Below are positions 36,497 through 46,209 of a stretch of DNA of 64,000 bases, one piece after another. Source of the DNA: Winogradskyella undariae (GTDB taxonomy: Bacteria > Bacteroidota > Bacteroidia > Flavobacteriales > Flavobacteriaceae); the NCBI RefSeq assembly GCF_013285155.1, contig NZ_JABTEL010000009.1, forward strand, positions 121,515-185,514. The letters are read 5' to 3'. The notes beneath the pieces are model-generated. The model saw only the letters and a list, made by a program, of their open reading frames with translations. It had not been told where the DNA came from and made no database searches. Every line of letters begins with the position of its first letter. Positions within the stretch are counted from its first letter, which is position 1. A program made the translations under genes and the position numbers.

Positions 36497-37900
36497 ATGA
36501 AGATATTCCATTTAAGTGCAGAATGTTATCCTATTGCTAAAATTGGAGGTTTAGCAGATGTTGTAGGGGCTTTGCCTAAGTACCAAAATGAAGTTGGTGA
36601 AGACAGTGCTGTAATAATGCCATTTTATAATAATAACTTTACAAAGGCTCATAAATTTATAACTGTTTTTAATGATGAAATTGATCTGGGGAATGTAAAG
36701 TATCCTTACAGTATCTTAAAAATAGCAGATGATAGTTTAGATTTTGATGTGTTTTTTGTGCATGTAGAGGATTTACTCTATAAAGACTATGTGTATTCCG
36801 AAAACGATATCGATAGATTCTTAGCGTTTCAAATTGCGGCATTAGATTGGATTTTAACTTTAGAAAATAAACCAGATATTCTTCATTGTCACGATCACCA
36901 TACAGGGTTAATTCCTTTTATGGCTCAAGAATCCTTTAAATATCAGTCATTAAATAAAATTCCTGTTATTACAACAATCCATAATGCACAATACCAAGGT
37001 TGGATGTCTTATGAATACTTATATAAAATTCCAGAATTCAATATGAAAAATATAGGATTATTAGATTGGGATAATAGTATAAATCCACTAGCGGCAGCTA
37101 TAAAATGTGCTTGGAGAGTAACTACAGTTTCTCCAAGTTATATGGAAGAATTGAAAAAAAATGCTAACGGATTAGAGCATTTGTTAGCGAATGAAAGTGC
37201 TAAGTCTTTAGGGATTTTAAACGGAATTGATACAGATGTTTGGAATACTGAAACCGATGCTTTTATTATAGATAATTATAATCAAGCCTCAGTAGCTTCA
37301 GGTAAGCATGGAAATAAAAGATGGCTTTGCGATACCTTTAATTTAGATGAAAGTAAACCTTTAGTAGCATTTATAGGTCGTTTGGTAGGAGAAAAAGGAG
37401 CGGAGTTATTACCTGAAGTATTTCGAAGCATATTGCAAGATAAGGAAGCAAATATTTTACTTCTTGGTTCTGGTCTTAAAGACACAGAAGAGCAGCTTAA
37501 TGCTCTTAAAAATGAATACAAAGGAAATTACAATGTTTACATTGGTTATGACGAAAAACTGTCTCATATTATTTATGCTGGTGCAGATTTTTTAATTATG
37601 CCATCTCGCGTAGAACCTTGTGGACTAAATCAAATGTATTGCTTGAGATATGGAACAGTTCCTGTAGTGAGAAGTATTGGCGGACTTAAAGATACCGTTG
37701 TAGATATAAATAATAATGGTTTCGGAATATGTCATAACGAAGTTACAATTACCGATATTAATAATGCGATTAATCGCGCATTAGATTTTTATAAGAATAA
37801 AACCCAATTTAACTCCAATAGAAAATTCATCATGAGTTTAGATCACTCATGGAAAGCCTCAGCTAATGCCTACATAAACTTATACAACTCAATAAACTAA
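36497..37900 (+). CDS. glgA: Glycogen synthase
   Basis: A 467-residue GT5 glycosyltransferase. The N-terminus KIFHLSAECYPIAKIGGLADV carries the ADP-glucose-binding KxGGL motif; the C-terminal domain has AFIGRLVGEKGAEL and MPSRVEPCGLNQMYCLRYG. It extends alpha-1,4-glucan from ADP-glucose. First of three glycogen genes with gaps of 8 and 3 bases. Confidence 0.95.
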   Translation: MKIFHLSAECYPIAKIGGLADVVGALPKYQNEVGEDSAVIMPFYNNNFTKAHKFITVFNDEIDLGNVKYPYSILKIADDSLDFDVFFVHVEDLLYKDYVYSENDIDRFLAFQIAALDWILTLENKPDILHCHDHHTGLIPFMAQESFKYQSLNKIPVITTIHNAQYQGWMSYEYLYKIPEFNMKNIGLLDWDNSINPLAAAIKCAWRVTTVSPSYMEELKKNANGLEHLLANESAKSLGILNGIDTDVWNTETDAFIIDNYNQASVASGKHGNKRWLCDTFNLDESKPLVAFIGRLVGEKGAELLPEVFRSILQDKEANILLLGSGLKDTEEQLNALKNEYKGNYNVYIGYDEKLSHIIYAGADFLIMPSRVEPCGLNQMYCLRYGTVPVVRSIGGLKDTVVDINNNGFGICHNEVTITDINNAINRALDFYKNKTQFNSNRKFIMSLDHSWKASANAYINLYNSIN

Positions 37901-37908
37901 TAAACAAT

Positions 37909-39174
37909 ATGATTAACAACAGAGTATTATCAATTATCTTAGGAGGAGGTCAGGGATCTCGGCTTTACCCATTAACTGAAAAAAGATCTAAACCAGCAGT
38001 ACCAATTGCGGGTAAATACAGGTTGGTAGATATTCCTATTTCTAATTGTATTAACTCAGGGATGAAACGTATGTATGTCTTAACGCAGTTTAATTCTGCC
38101 TCTCTAAATAGGCATATTAAAAACACATATAACTTTAGTTTTTTTAGTTCGGCATTTGTAGATGTACTTGCAGCTGAGCAAACGATAAAAAGTGATAAGT
38201 GGTTTCAAGGTACAGCAGATGCTGTTAGACAAAGCATGGATCATTTTTTACAACATGATTTTGAGTATGCTCTAATACTTTCTGGTGATCAACTGTATCA
38301 AATGGATTACAATGATATTATTGAAAAACATATTGAAAGTAATGCTGATATTTCTGTAGCAACTTATCCTGTAAATGCAAAAGATGCAACTTCTTTTGGA
38401 ATTTTAAAATCTAATGAAGACAATTTAATTACTTCATTTATAGAAAAACCTTCTTCAGATTTATTAGTCGATTGGAAATCTGATGTTGGAGAAGAAATGA
38501 AAAGTCAAGGTCGTGAATACTTAGGTTCTATGGGGATTTATGTGTTTAATAGAGAGTTGCTTATTGAGCTTATGGCAGATGAAAGTACTGTGGATTTTGG
38601 TAAAGAAATCATTCCACAATCTATAGAAAAATATAAAACAGTAAGTTATCCGTTTGAAGGATACTGGACAGATATCGGAAATATAGATTCGTTTTTTGAA
38701 GCTAATATTGGTTTAACAGATGCCATGCCTCAGTTTAATCTCTATGACTCTAAACAACGTGTTTATACTAATGCTCGTATACTTCCTACATCTAAAATAT
38801 CAGGAACAAGTTTAGATAGAGCTGTTATTGCAGAAGGTTGTATTATAGGTGCAGCTAAAATTGAAAAATCAGTAATTGGTATTCGCTCGCGTATTGGTCA
38901 AGATTCTACCATAATTAATACGTATATGATGGGGAATGATGATTATGAATCTTTAGCTGGAATTAATAAAAATCATACCGAAATTTTAATAGGAATAGGG
39001 GAGCGTTGTTATATTAAAAATACAATTATAGATAAAAATGTGCGTATTGGTGATGATGTAAGAATTAATGGTGGAGCACATCTTGAAGATACAGAAACAG
39101 ATACTTATGTCATAAAAGAAGGTATTGTAGTCATTAAAAAAGGAGTTGTTATTCCTAAAGGTTTTGTACTTTAA
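37909..39174 (+). CDS. glgC: Glucose-1-phosphate adenylyltransferase
   Basis: A 421-residue protein with the nucleotidyltransferase motif ILGGGQGSRLYPLTEKRSKP, catalytic ILSGDQLYQMDY, GSMGIYVFNRE and YWTDIGNIDSFFEAN, then a left-handed beta-helix C-terminal domain. It makes ADP-glucose from ATP and glucose-1-phosphate, the committed step of glycogen synthesis. It sits between glgA and glgB in one operon. Confidence 0.96.
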   Translation: MINNRVLSIILGGGQGSRLYPLTEKRSKPAVPIAGKYRLVDIPISNCINSGMKRMYVLTQFNSASLNRHIKNTYNFSFFSSAFVDVLAAEQTIKSDKWFQGTADAVRQSMDHFLQHDFEYALILSGDQLYQMDYNDIIEKHIESNADISVATYPVNAKDATSFGILKSNEDNLITSFIEKPSSDLLVDWKSDVGEEMKSQGREYLGSMGIYVFNRELLIELMADESTVDFGKEIIPQSIEKYKTVSYPFEGYWTDIGNIDSFFEANIGLTDAMPQFNLYDSKQRVYTNARILPTSKISGTSLDRAVIAEGCIIGAAKIEKSVIGIRSRIGQDSTIINTYMMGNDDYESLAGINKNHTEILIGIGERCYIKNTIIDKNVRIGDDVRINGGAHLEDTETDTYVIKEGIVVIKKGVVIPKGFVL

Positions 39175-39177
39175 TTT

Positions 39178-41088
39178 ATGGGAAAAGTAATCGCACACAG
39201 TCGTTTTACAGATTTTGATATCAACCTTTTTAAATCCGGTAAACATTATCGTTTATATGAGAATTTTGGATCACATTTAACAACTGTAGATGGCGTAGAA
39301 GGCACTTATTTTGCTGTTTGGGCACCTAGTGCTAATCAGGTTTCTGTGGTAGGAGATTTCAATTTTTGGAAGGATGGAGAATACCTTTTAAACGTCCGCT
39401 GGGATTCTAGTGGAATTTGGGAAGGTTTTATTCCTAATGTCAATAAAGGAAGTATCTATAAATACAAAATCCATAGCAATAATAATGGTATTGTTACCGA
39501 AAAAGCAGATCCTTATGCAAGACGCTGCGAATATAATCCTAGCACAGGATCTATTGTTTGGGAAGATGATTATAAATGGAAAGATAAAACATGGTTAAAA
39601 AAGAGAACTAAGCATAACGCTTTAGATGCACCATATTCTGTATATGAAGTTCATTTAGGCTCTTGGAAAAAGCAAATTGAAGAGAATCGATTTCTCTCTT
39701 ATGTAGAATTGGCAGATGAATTGGTCAACTATGTAAAAGAAATGAATTTTACACATGTAGAATTAATGCCTATTATGGAGTTTCCATACGATCCATCTTG
39801 GGGCTATCAAGTTACAGGGTATTTTGCACCAACTTCTCGATTTGGTTATCCTGAAGAATTTAAACTTTTAGTCGATAAATTACATCAAAACGATATCGGA
39901 ATTATTTTAGATTGGGTACCTTCTCATTTTCCAGAAGATGCTCATGGTCTAGGATTCTTTGATGGTTCTGCACTTTACGAACATCCAGATAAAAGAAAAG
40001 GCTATCACCAGGATTGGAAAAGTTTAATATTTAATTACGGACGTAATGAGGTAAAGTCTTTTCTTATCAGTAATGCTTTATTTTGGTTAGATCAATACCA
40101 TGCCGATGGCTTAAGAGTCGATGCTGTTGCCTCTATGCTGTTTTTAGATTACAGTAGAGAAGATGGCGAATGGGAACCAAATATATATGGTGGAAACGAA
40201 AATTTAGAAGCCATGTCATTTTTAAGAGAAATGAATGAAGCTGTCTATGCTTCTTTTCCAGATGTACAAACTATAGCAGAAGAATCTACCGCATTTCCTA
40301 TGGTATCTAAACCAACGTTTATGGGAGGTTTAGGTTTTGGAATGAAATGGATGATGGGCTGGATGCACGATACGCTTCAGTATTTTGCAAAAGAACCGAT
40401 TTACAGAGAATATCATCAAAATGATTTAACATTCTCTATGACGTATGCGTTTACAGAGAATTTTATGTTGCCGTTAAGTCATGATGAAGTGGTTTATGGT
40501 AAAAAATCTATTTTAGGAAGAATGCCAGGAGATGAGTGGCAACGCTTTGGAAACTTGAGACTTTTATACAGTTATATGTTTACACATCCAGGAACTAATT
40601 TATTGTTTCAAGGCTCAGAATTTGGACAAAGTAACGAATGGGATTTTCAAAATAGTCTCGATTGGCACTTATTAGAATTTAGTCCTCATCAGGGGGTACA
40701 ACAATTAATAAAAGATTTAAATACATTATACAAGAAACAACCTGCATTATATGAAAAGCAATTTTCAATAGACGGCTTTGAGTGGATTGATTATGGCGAT
40801 TCTAAAAATTCAGTTTTCACTTATATAAGAAAAGGAAATGATAAAGCAGAAGATTTAATTATAGCTTGTAATATGACGCCAAATCCTAAAGAAAACTATA
40901 AATTAGGAGTACCAAGAAAAGGTAAGTTGAAAGAAGTTTTTAATAGCGATCTTGAGAAATACTTTGGTACAGGTCAGTATAAAAATAAATTAAAAACAAC
41001 AAAAGCTATTTCTTGGAATTATAGAGATCAATCTATAGAGATAACTATTCCTCCTTTAGGAATGGTGGTATTTAAGTATTCTAAATAA
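39178..41088 (+). CDS. glgB: 1,4-alpha-glucan branching enzyme
   Basis: A 636-residue GH13 enzyme. A CBM48 domain (about 25-110, with FAVWAPSANQVSVVGDFN) precedes the TIM barrel. The nucleophile is D315 in GLRVDAVASM, the acid/base E368 in TIAEESTAFP, and SHDEVVYGKKS is also conserved. It cuts alpha-1,4 chains and makes alpha-1,6 branches. Third gene of the glg operon. Confidence 0.96.
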   Translation: MGKVIAHSRFTDFDINLFKSGKHYRLYENFGSHLTTVDGVEGTYFAVWAPSANQVSVVGDFNFWKDGEYLLNVRWDSSGIWEGFIPNVNKGSIYKYKIHSNNNGIVTEKADPYARRCEYNPSTGSIVWEDDYKWKDKTWLKKRTKHNALDAPYSVYEVHLGSWKKQIEENRFLSYVELADELVNYVKEMNFTHVELMPIMEFPYDPSWGYQVTGYFAPTSRFGYPEEFKLLVDKLHQNDIGIILDWVPSHFPEDAHGLGFFDGSALYEHPDKRKGYHQDWKSLIFNYGRNEVKSFLISNALFWLDQYHADGLRVDAVASMLFLDYSREDGEWEPNIYGGNENLEAMSFLREMNEAVYASFPDVQTIAEESTAFPMVSKPTFMGGLGFGMKWMMGWMHDTLQYFAKEPIYREYHQNDLTFSMTYAFTENFMLPLSHDEVVYGKKSILGRMPGDEWQRFGNLRLLYSYMFTHPGTNLLFQGSEFGQSNEWDFQNSLDWHLLEFSPHQGVQQLIKDLNTLYKKQPALYEKQFSIDGFEWIDYGDSKNSVFTYIRKGNDKAEDLIIACNMTPNPKENYKLGVPRKGKLKEVFNSDLEKYFGTGQYKNKLKTTKAISWNYRDQSIEITIPPLGMVVFKYSK

Positions 41089-41237
41089 TAAAACCATAGC
41101 CCTGTTAGTTTCTCAATCTAAGAGGGTTTTACTGTAATAAATAAAAAGGCTTTTAAGGTTTCCTAATCTTAAAGGTCTTATTATTTTAGCCAGTAGAGCA
41201 TCTAAATAATGTTAATATTGTAGTTTAATCATAATTT

Positions 41238-41645
41238 ATGACTGAAAAAACAAAAGAGTATATTTTAAAATATAGCATTCCAAGCCTTGCTGTTTTGGTT
41301 ATTGCTATTCACTTCTTTTTTGTTAATACTCAAAATCTAAATGCATGGAAAGGTGGAGGATACGGTATGTATACAGGTATTCATTATCAATACAATCAAA
41401 TATATATACCAGGAATGTCTGTAGATTCTTTAATTAGTAAGAAAGGTGAAATGAAAAGCATATTTGATCGCTTAAAATTAATGCCTAATAAAACGAACCT
41501 AAAAAAAGCAGCAATATTAGTTTTAAAAACAAGAGATAAAGATAGTGTTCATATACAGATATGGAAGCCCGCTATTAGCAGGGTAGATAACACATATACA
41601 AGAGTTTTAATAGATGAAATTTACTTAAAAAACTCTGAATTGTGA
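41238..41645 (+). CDS. Unknown single-span membrane protein
   Basis: A 135-residue protein with one N-terminal helix (about 12-30, YSIPSLAVLVIAIHFFFVN) and a soluble domain containing NAWKGGGYGMYTGIHYQYN. No family recognised. It overlaps the next gene by 4 bases (GTGA), so the two form a translationally coupled pair. Position after glgB may mean read-through from the glycogen operon, but 149 bases separate them. Confidence 0.65.
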   Translation: MTEKTKEYILKYSIPSLAVLVIAIHFFFVNTQNLNAWKGGGYGMYTGIHYQYNQIYIPGMSVDSLISKKGEMKSIFDRLKLMPNKTNLKKAAILVLKTRDKDSVHIQIWKPAISRVDNTYTRVLIDEIYLKNSEL

Positions 41646-42496
41646 AATATTGGATGACGATAGAAGAAAGGCTAAAAAACAACATTGCGTTGGCATTACA
41701 GTTGTTGCTATTACTTGTTGGTGTTTATATTATAATCATGGCCGAAGAATTCCGTATTTGGAAAATTCCTTTGCTTATTATTGGTTTATTAAGTTGGTTT
41801 TTTTTCGGTAATAAAACCAAATATCCTATTATTTGGATTATGCTTTTTATGATCCTTATTGTTGATTTATGTAATTTGTATTTTGGTGTTGCTAATCACC
41901 ATTTTATGCTTTTATACATGGTACTTTCGGTATTGCTTTACTTTTACCATAAACGTACTGAAATTTTACAAAAAAATATCCAAATGCTATTAGTTGTAGT
42001 AGTAATAACCTCTGTTGTTCAGAAATTGATGTCAAGTCAGTTTATTAATGGAGATTTTTATTACGATATGATGAATAAAGGAGGTTTATTCCGCGTTTTT
42101 TTTAGATTTTTTCCTGAAAAATTCGAGTTGATAAAAAGTAATTATCAAAGTTTTTTAGACTTAAATAATACAAATCCAAATTTATATAAAAAAATAGAAT
42201 TGAAGACTATTATTCCACATCAAGCTAGTGTTAGTTTGGTATTTGCTTGGGTAACTATTTTTGTTGAATTTTTGGTAGCTTTATTTATACTTGTTAAACC
42301 TAAAAATACTTGGACTCACTTACTTTTTGCTATGATGATTTTAGGTGTATTATGTACAAGATTAGAAACAGGTTTTATGGCGTTATTGTCAATTTGTGGA
42401 CTGCTTTTATGCCATAACTTAAAATTGAGATTATTATATGTGTTAATGGTAGTTGGTTGTATTACATTAGTAGTTACAAAATTTGGATTTCATTAA
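41642..42496 (+). CDS. Unknown multi-span membrane protein
   Basis: A 284-residue protein with about eight hydrophobic segments; the longest soluble part (about 140-195) contains FFRFFPEKFELI. It could be a relative of HTTM or DoxX-type membrane enzymes by topology, but I see no diagnostic motif. The start is either GTG 41642, overlapping the upstream stop, or ATG 41654. Coupled to the gene before it. Possibly an exported-domain and membrane-domain pair acting together. Confidence 0.65.
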   Translation: MKYWMTIEERLKNNIALALQLLLLLVGVYIIIMAEEFRIWKIPLLIIGLLSWFFFGNKTKYPIIWIMLFMILIVDLCNLYFGVANHHFMLLYMVLSVLLYFYHKRTEILQKNIQMLLVVVVITSVVQKLMSSQFINGDFYYDMMNKGGLFRVFFRFFPEKFELIKSNYQSFLDLNNTNPNLYKKIELKTIIPHQASVSLVFAWVTIFVEFLVALFILVKPKNTWTHLLFAMMILGVLCTRLETGFMALLSICGLLLCHNLKLRLLYVLMVVGCITLVVTKFGFH

Positions 42497-42521
42497 AAGG
42501 AATAAATAATTCCCTTTTTTC
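42494..42521 (+). terminator. Rho-independent terminator
   Basis: AAAAGGAAT and ATTCCCTTTT, loop of about 5 bases, T-run, at the stop codon of the membrane protein. Confidence 0.65.
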
Positions 42522-42570
42522 TGGAAATTAAAAAATAGAAAGTATAACAATTAAGTTTTTGTAAGTATCT

Positions 42571-42595
42571 ATTTATACCTTTTTTAGGTATAAAT
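42571..42595. repeat. Perfect inverted repeat
   Basis: ATTTATACCT and AGGTATAAAT form perfect 10-bp arms around five T's. First of three hairpins in a row in this intergenic region. Confidence 0.75.
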
Positions 42596-42625
42596 TATTG
42601 ATTGCGTATTTGTTATTAATAATAT

Positions 42626-42650
42626 AATTATTGATTTTTTATCAATAATT
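42626..42650. repeat. Perfect inverted repeat
   Basis: AATTATTGAT and ATCAATAATT form perfect 10-bp arms around five T's, the same geometry as the hairpin 55 bases upstream. Confidence 0.75.
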
Positions 42651-42688
42651 AATTCGAAAACGTTATAGTTGATAATAATATTTAATAA

Positions 42689-42726
42689 CCAAACAGAACC
42701 TTTTTTAATGTTGGTTTTTTTCCGTT
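42689..42726 (+). terminator. Terminator-like hairpin upstream of GH31 gene
   Basis: AACCAAACA and TGTTGGTT pair with one bulge and are followed by a T-run and CCG, 36 bases before the GH31 start. It could act as a leader attenuator or end an upstream transcript. Confidence 0.4.
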
Positions 42727-42761
42727 TTTTTGTTAGTAATTTTTGCTTAAAAAATTGACTT

Positions 42762-45179
42762 ATGATTATAAATACAGAATTAGAAAATAAAGGAAACCTA
42801 TTTCCTTCAAAAATCATAGACTTTAAAAAAGACGTTGATAAGTTATACTTCACTGCAAATAATGATGTTATTTTAGAATTAACTGTTGTAAGAGATAGTT
42901 TGCTAAGATTTAGGTATACAACAGTCGGTAATTTTAATAATGACTTTTCATATGCTATCACTAAATATGCAAGTATTGGTTATAATAAACTAGAAATTGA
43001 AGAGAAAGAAACGTGCTATGTCGTTACAACATCAAAATTAAGGTGCGAAATTTCTAAAGACGATATGCGTACTTCTATTTACGATGCTGTTGATGGTGTT
43101 TTAATAAGTCAAGATGAAAGTGGATTCCATTGGGAAGAAAGTTACGAGCATGGAGGGAATGTTGTAAAAATGAGTAAAGTCTCTAATGATGGAGAAAGTT
43201 ATTACGGGCTAGGAGATAAGCCAAATCATCTTAATTTAAAAGGAAAGCGTTATAGCAATTGGGTTTCAGATTCTTATGCCTTCGGAAAAGATACAGATCC
43301 TATTTATAAGGCCATTCCTTTTTACACAGGTTTGCACAAAGGAAAAGCTTACGGAATATTTTTTGATAATACTTTTGAATCGTCTTTCGATTTTGCACAC
43401 GAACGTAGAAATGTAACAAGCTTTTGGGCACAAGGAGGGGAGATGAATTATTACTTTTTCTATGGACCTAAAATGAATGACGTCGTAGAAAGTTATACTG
43501 ATTTAACCGGAAAACCACATCATTTACCACCACTTTGGGCATTAGGATTTCACCAATGTAAATGGAGTTATTACCCTGAAAGTAAAGTAAAAGAAATTAC
43601 ATCAACCTTTAGAAAACTTAAAATTCCTTGTGATGCTATTTATTTAGACATCGATTATATGGAAGGTTTTAGATGTTTCACTTGGAACAAAGAATATTTC
43701 CCGGATCCAAAACGAATGGTTAAAGAATTATTAGATGATGGATTTAAAACCGTTGCTATTATTGATCCAGGAATTAAAATAGACAAAGAGTATTCTGTTT
43801 TTAATGAAGCTTTAGAGAAAGATTATTTCTGTAAACGTGCCGATGGCGATTATATGAAAGGTAAAGTATGGCCAGGAGAATGTTATTTTCCTGATTTTAC
43901 AAATCCTGAAGTTAGAGATTGGTGGTCAGGGCTGTTTCAAGAATTAATTGAAGATATAGGAGTTAAAGGGGTTTGGAATGATATGAATGAGCCAGCCGTA
44001 ATGGAAGTTCCTAATAAAACATTCCCTAATGATGTACGTCACGATTACGACGGAAACCCTTGTAGCCATAGAAAAGCTCATAATATTTATGGGATGCAGA
44101 TGGCCAGAGCAACGTATCAAGGTTTAAAAAAATACTCATTTCCAAAACGTCCATTCGTTATTACGCGTTCTGCCTATTCTGGTACACAACGTTATACTTC
44201 AACATGGACAGGAGATAACGTAGCAACTTGGGAGCATCTATGGATTGCAAATATCCAAGCACAACGTATGGCAATGTCTGGTTTCTCATTTGCAGGTAGT
44301 GATATTGGAGGGTTTGCAGAACAACCACAAGGAGAATTATTTACAAGATGGATTCAATTAGGTATTTTTCATCCCTTTTTTAGAGTACATTCTTCTGGTG
44401 ATCATGGTGATCAAGAACCTTGGGCTTTTGATGAAGATGTTACAGATATTGTAAGAAAGTTTATTGAAATTAGATATCAATTATTACCTTATTTATATAC
44501 TGCATTTTGGAATTATGTAGATCACGGAACACCGTTATTAAAGTCTTTAGTTTTATACGATCAAGAAGACGTGCAAACACATTATAGAACTGACGAATTT
44601 ATTTTTGGAGAACAAATTTTAGCTTGTCCTATTTTAGAGCCTAATGCTAAAGGACGTAGAATGTATATTCCTAAAGGACAATGGTATGATTTCTGGACAG
44701 ACAATGTTGTAAAAGGAGGAAAAGAAATGTGGGTTGATGCAGATATAGATAGTATGCCTATTTATATTAAAGCAGGAGCTATAATTCCAAAATATCCTAT
44801 TCAACAATACGTTGGAGAGAAAGAAATTACAGAAATTACCCTAAATGTTTATTATAAAAAAGGGAAAGAAGAAAGTGAACTTTTTAGTGATGCAAATGAT
44901 GGGTTCGATTATACTAAAGGGCGTTACAGCTTAAGAAACTTTAATCTAACAGGGAAATCAAATGAATTAATTATTAATCAATATAAGGAAGGCAAATTTG
45001 TGACACCTTATGAGACGTTTAAAATTCAACTTCATGGGTTACCTTTTGATATTTATGAAGTATATTTAGATAATGAAAAAGTAGATTATAAGAGTCAAAA
45101 AATTGACAATATTGAATATATTATAGTCGACAAGAATTTTTCTCAGTTACATATTAAAGGATTAAAGGTAAAATCATAG
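42762..45179 (+). CDS. GH31 alpha-glucosidase
   Basis: An 805-residue glycoside hydrolase family 31 protein. An N-terminal beta domain contains GLGDKPNHLNLKG; the TIM barrel has the nucleophile D407 in WNDMNEPAV and acid/base D485 in WTGDNVATWEHL, plus GFCFAGSDIGGF-like GSDIGGF; a C-terminal DUF5110-type beta domain follows. It removes terminal glucose from alpha-glucans. No signal peptide is present, so it is probably cytosolic and could degrade glycogen-derived oligosaccharides made by the adjacent glg genes. Confidence 0.93.
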   Translation: MIINTELENKGNLFPSKIIDFKKDVDKLYFTANNDVILELTVVRDSLLRFRYTTVGNFNNDFSYAITKYASIGYNKLEIEEKETCYVVTTSKLRCEISKDDMRTSIYDAVDGVLISQDESGFHWEESYEHGGNVVKMSKVSNDGESYYGLGDKPNHLNLKGKRYSNWVSDSYAFGKDTDPIYKAIPFYTGLHKGKAYGIFFDNTFESSFDFAHERRNVTSFWAQGGEMNYYFFYGPKMNDVVESYTDLTGKPHHLPPLWALGFHQCKWSYYPESKVKEITSTFRKLKIPCDAIYLDIDYMEGFRCFTWNKEYFPDPKRMVKELLDDGFKTVAIIDPGIKIDKEYSVFNEALEKDYFCKRADGDYMKGKVWPGECYFPDFTNPEVRDWWSGLFQELIEDIGVKGVWNDMNEPAVMEVPNKTFPNDVRHDYDGNPCSHRKAHNIYGMQMARATYQGLKKYSFPKRPFVITRSAYSGTQRYTSTWTGDNVATWEHLWIANIQAQRMAMSGFSFAGSDIGGFAEQPQGELFTRWIQLGIFHPFFRVHSSGDHGDQEPWAFDEDVTDIVRKFIEIRYQLLPYLYTAFWNYVDHGTPLLKSLVLYDQEDVQTHYRTDEFIFGEQILACPILEPNAKGRRMYIPKGQWYDFWTDNVVKGGKEMWVDADIDSMPIYIKAGAIIPKYPIQQYVGEKEITEITLNVYYKKGKEESELFSDANDGFDYTKGRYSLRNFNLTGKSNELIINQYKEGKFVTPYETFKIQLHGLPFDIYEVYLDNEKVDYKSQKIDNIEYIIVDKNFSQLHIKGLKVKS

Positions 45180-45248
45180 TGACTTATTGCCTAATTTTGT
45201 GTCCTAATAGTATCGTTGAAAATAATAATATTTACAAAAGAATTAAAT

Positions 45249-46073
45249 ATGAAGCTAAATAAAATAATATTGAGTTTTGTGATAGTCATTGTGGCAGTTT
45301 CATGCGCTACAAACCCTTTTACAGGGAAAAAAACAATGGCATTTGTTGGTAATGATGAATTGTTTCCATCAGCTTTTGCACAATACAGCCAGGTTCTTAC
45401 AGAAAATAAAGTTATTACAGGAACATCAGATGCAGAGATGATTACTCGAGTAGGACAAAGAATCGCAGTTGCAGCCGAGCGTTATTTAACAGCGAATGGT
45501 TTTGAAGGGTATTTAGAAGATTATAAATGGGAATATTCACTTATAGAATCAGATGAAGTTAATGCTTGGTGTATGCCAGGAGGAAAAATAGCTTTTTACA
45601 CAGGGATTTTACCTATTGCAGCTAATGAAACAGGTGTTGCAGCAATTATGGGGCATGAAGTTGCCCACGCACTTGCTAATCATGGACAACAGAGAATGAG
45701 TGCTGCTTATATTCAACAAGGTATATCTCTTGCTGGTAATGTGGCTTTGGCAGATGATAAAAACTTAGGTATTTATAACCAAGCTTTTGGTATCGCTTCT
45801 AATGTTGGAGGTATGTTACCTTTTAGTAGAAGTAATGAGACAGAAGCAGATAAAATAGGAGTTTATCTTATGGCTATTGCAGGTTATAACCCAGATGAAG
45901 CAGCAGAACTTTGGGTGCGTATGAAAGCAAATAGTGGCGACTCTTCTACTCCAGAATTTTTGAGTACACACCCTAGTAATGATTCTAGAATAGAAAATTT
46001 AAAAGCTTTAGCTCCAAAAGCAAAAGAAGAGGCTGCTAAATTTGGTGTAACATCATTTAGAGCTATAAATTAA
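45249..46073 (+). CDS. M48 family lipoprotein metallopeptidase
   Basis: A 274-residue protein from ATG 45249 (MKLNKIILSF). It has a lipobox (VAVSCATNPFTGKK), the zinc site HEVAH at residues 136-140 and the third ligand Glu in SNETEADKIGVYLM. It resembles LoiP/BepA-type periplasmic proteases that police outer-membrane proteins. TAATTTTG at 45192 may be its -7 element. Confidence 0.92.
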   Translation: MKLNKIILSFVIVIVAVSCATNPFTGKKTMAFVGNDELFPSAFAQYSQVLTENKVITGTSDAEMITRVGQRIAVAAERYLTANGFEGYLEDYKWEYSLIESDEVNAWCMPGGKIAFYTGILPIAANETGVAAIMGHEVAHALANHGQQRMSAAYIQQGISLAGNVALADDKNLGIYNQAFGIASNVGGMLPFSRSNETEADKIGVYLMAIAGYNPDEAAELWVRMKANSGDSSTPEFLSTHPSNDSRIENLKALAPKAKEEAAKFGVTSFRAIN

Positions 46074-46099
46074 AATTTTAATAATATTTGATTACTTTC

Positions 46100-46133
46100 G
46101 AAGCTGCTCAATTTGAGTGGCTTTTTTTTTTTG
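46100..46133 (+). terminator. Rho-independent terminator
   Basis: AAGC-TG-CTCA pairs with TGAG-TG-GCTT, followed by more than ten T's, 30 bases after the M48 gene. Confidence 0.65.
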
Positions 46134-46209
46134 ATTTTTTTTGATGAAGTGATGTAAACTCAGTATAAAGTTTCACTTTATCAAGTAAACAATTAACGAT
46201 ATAATTCTT

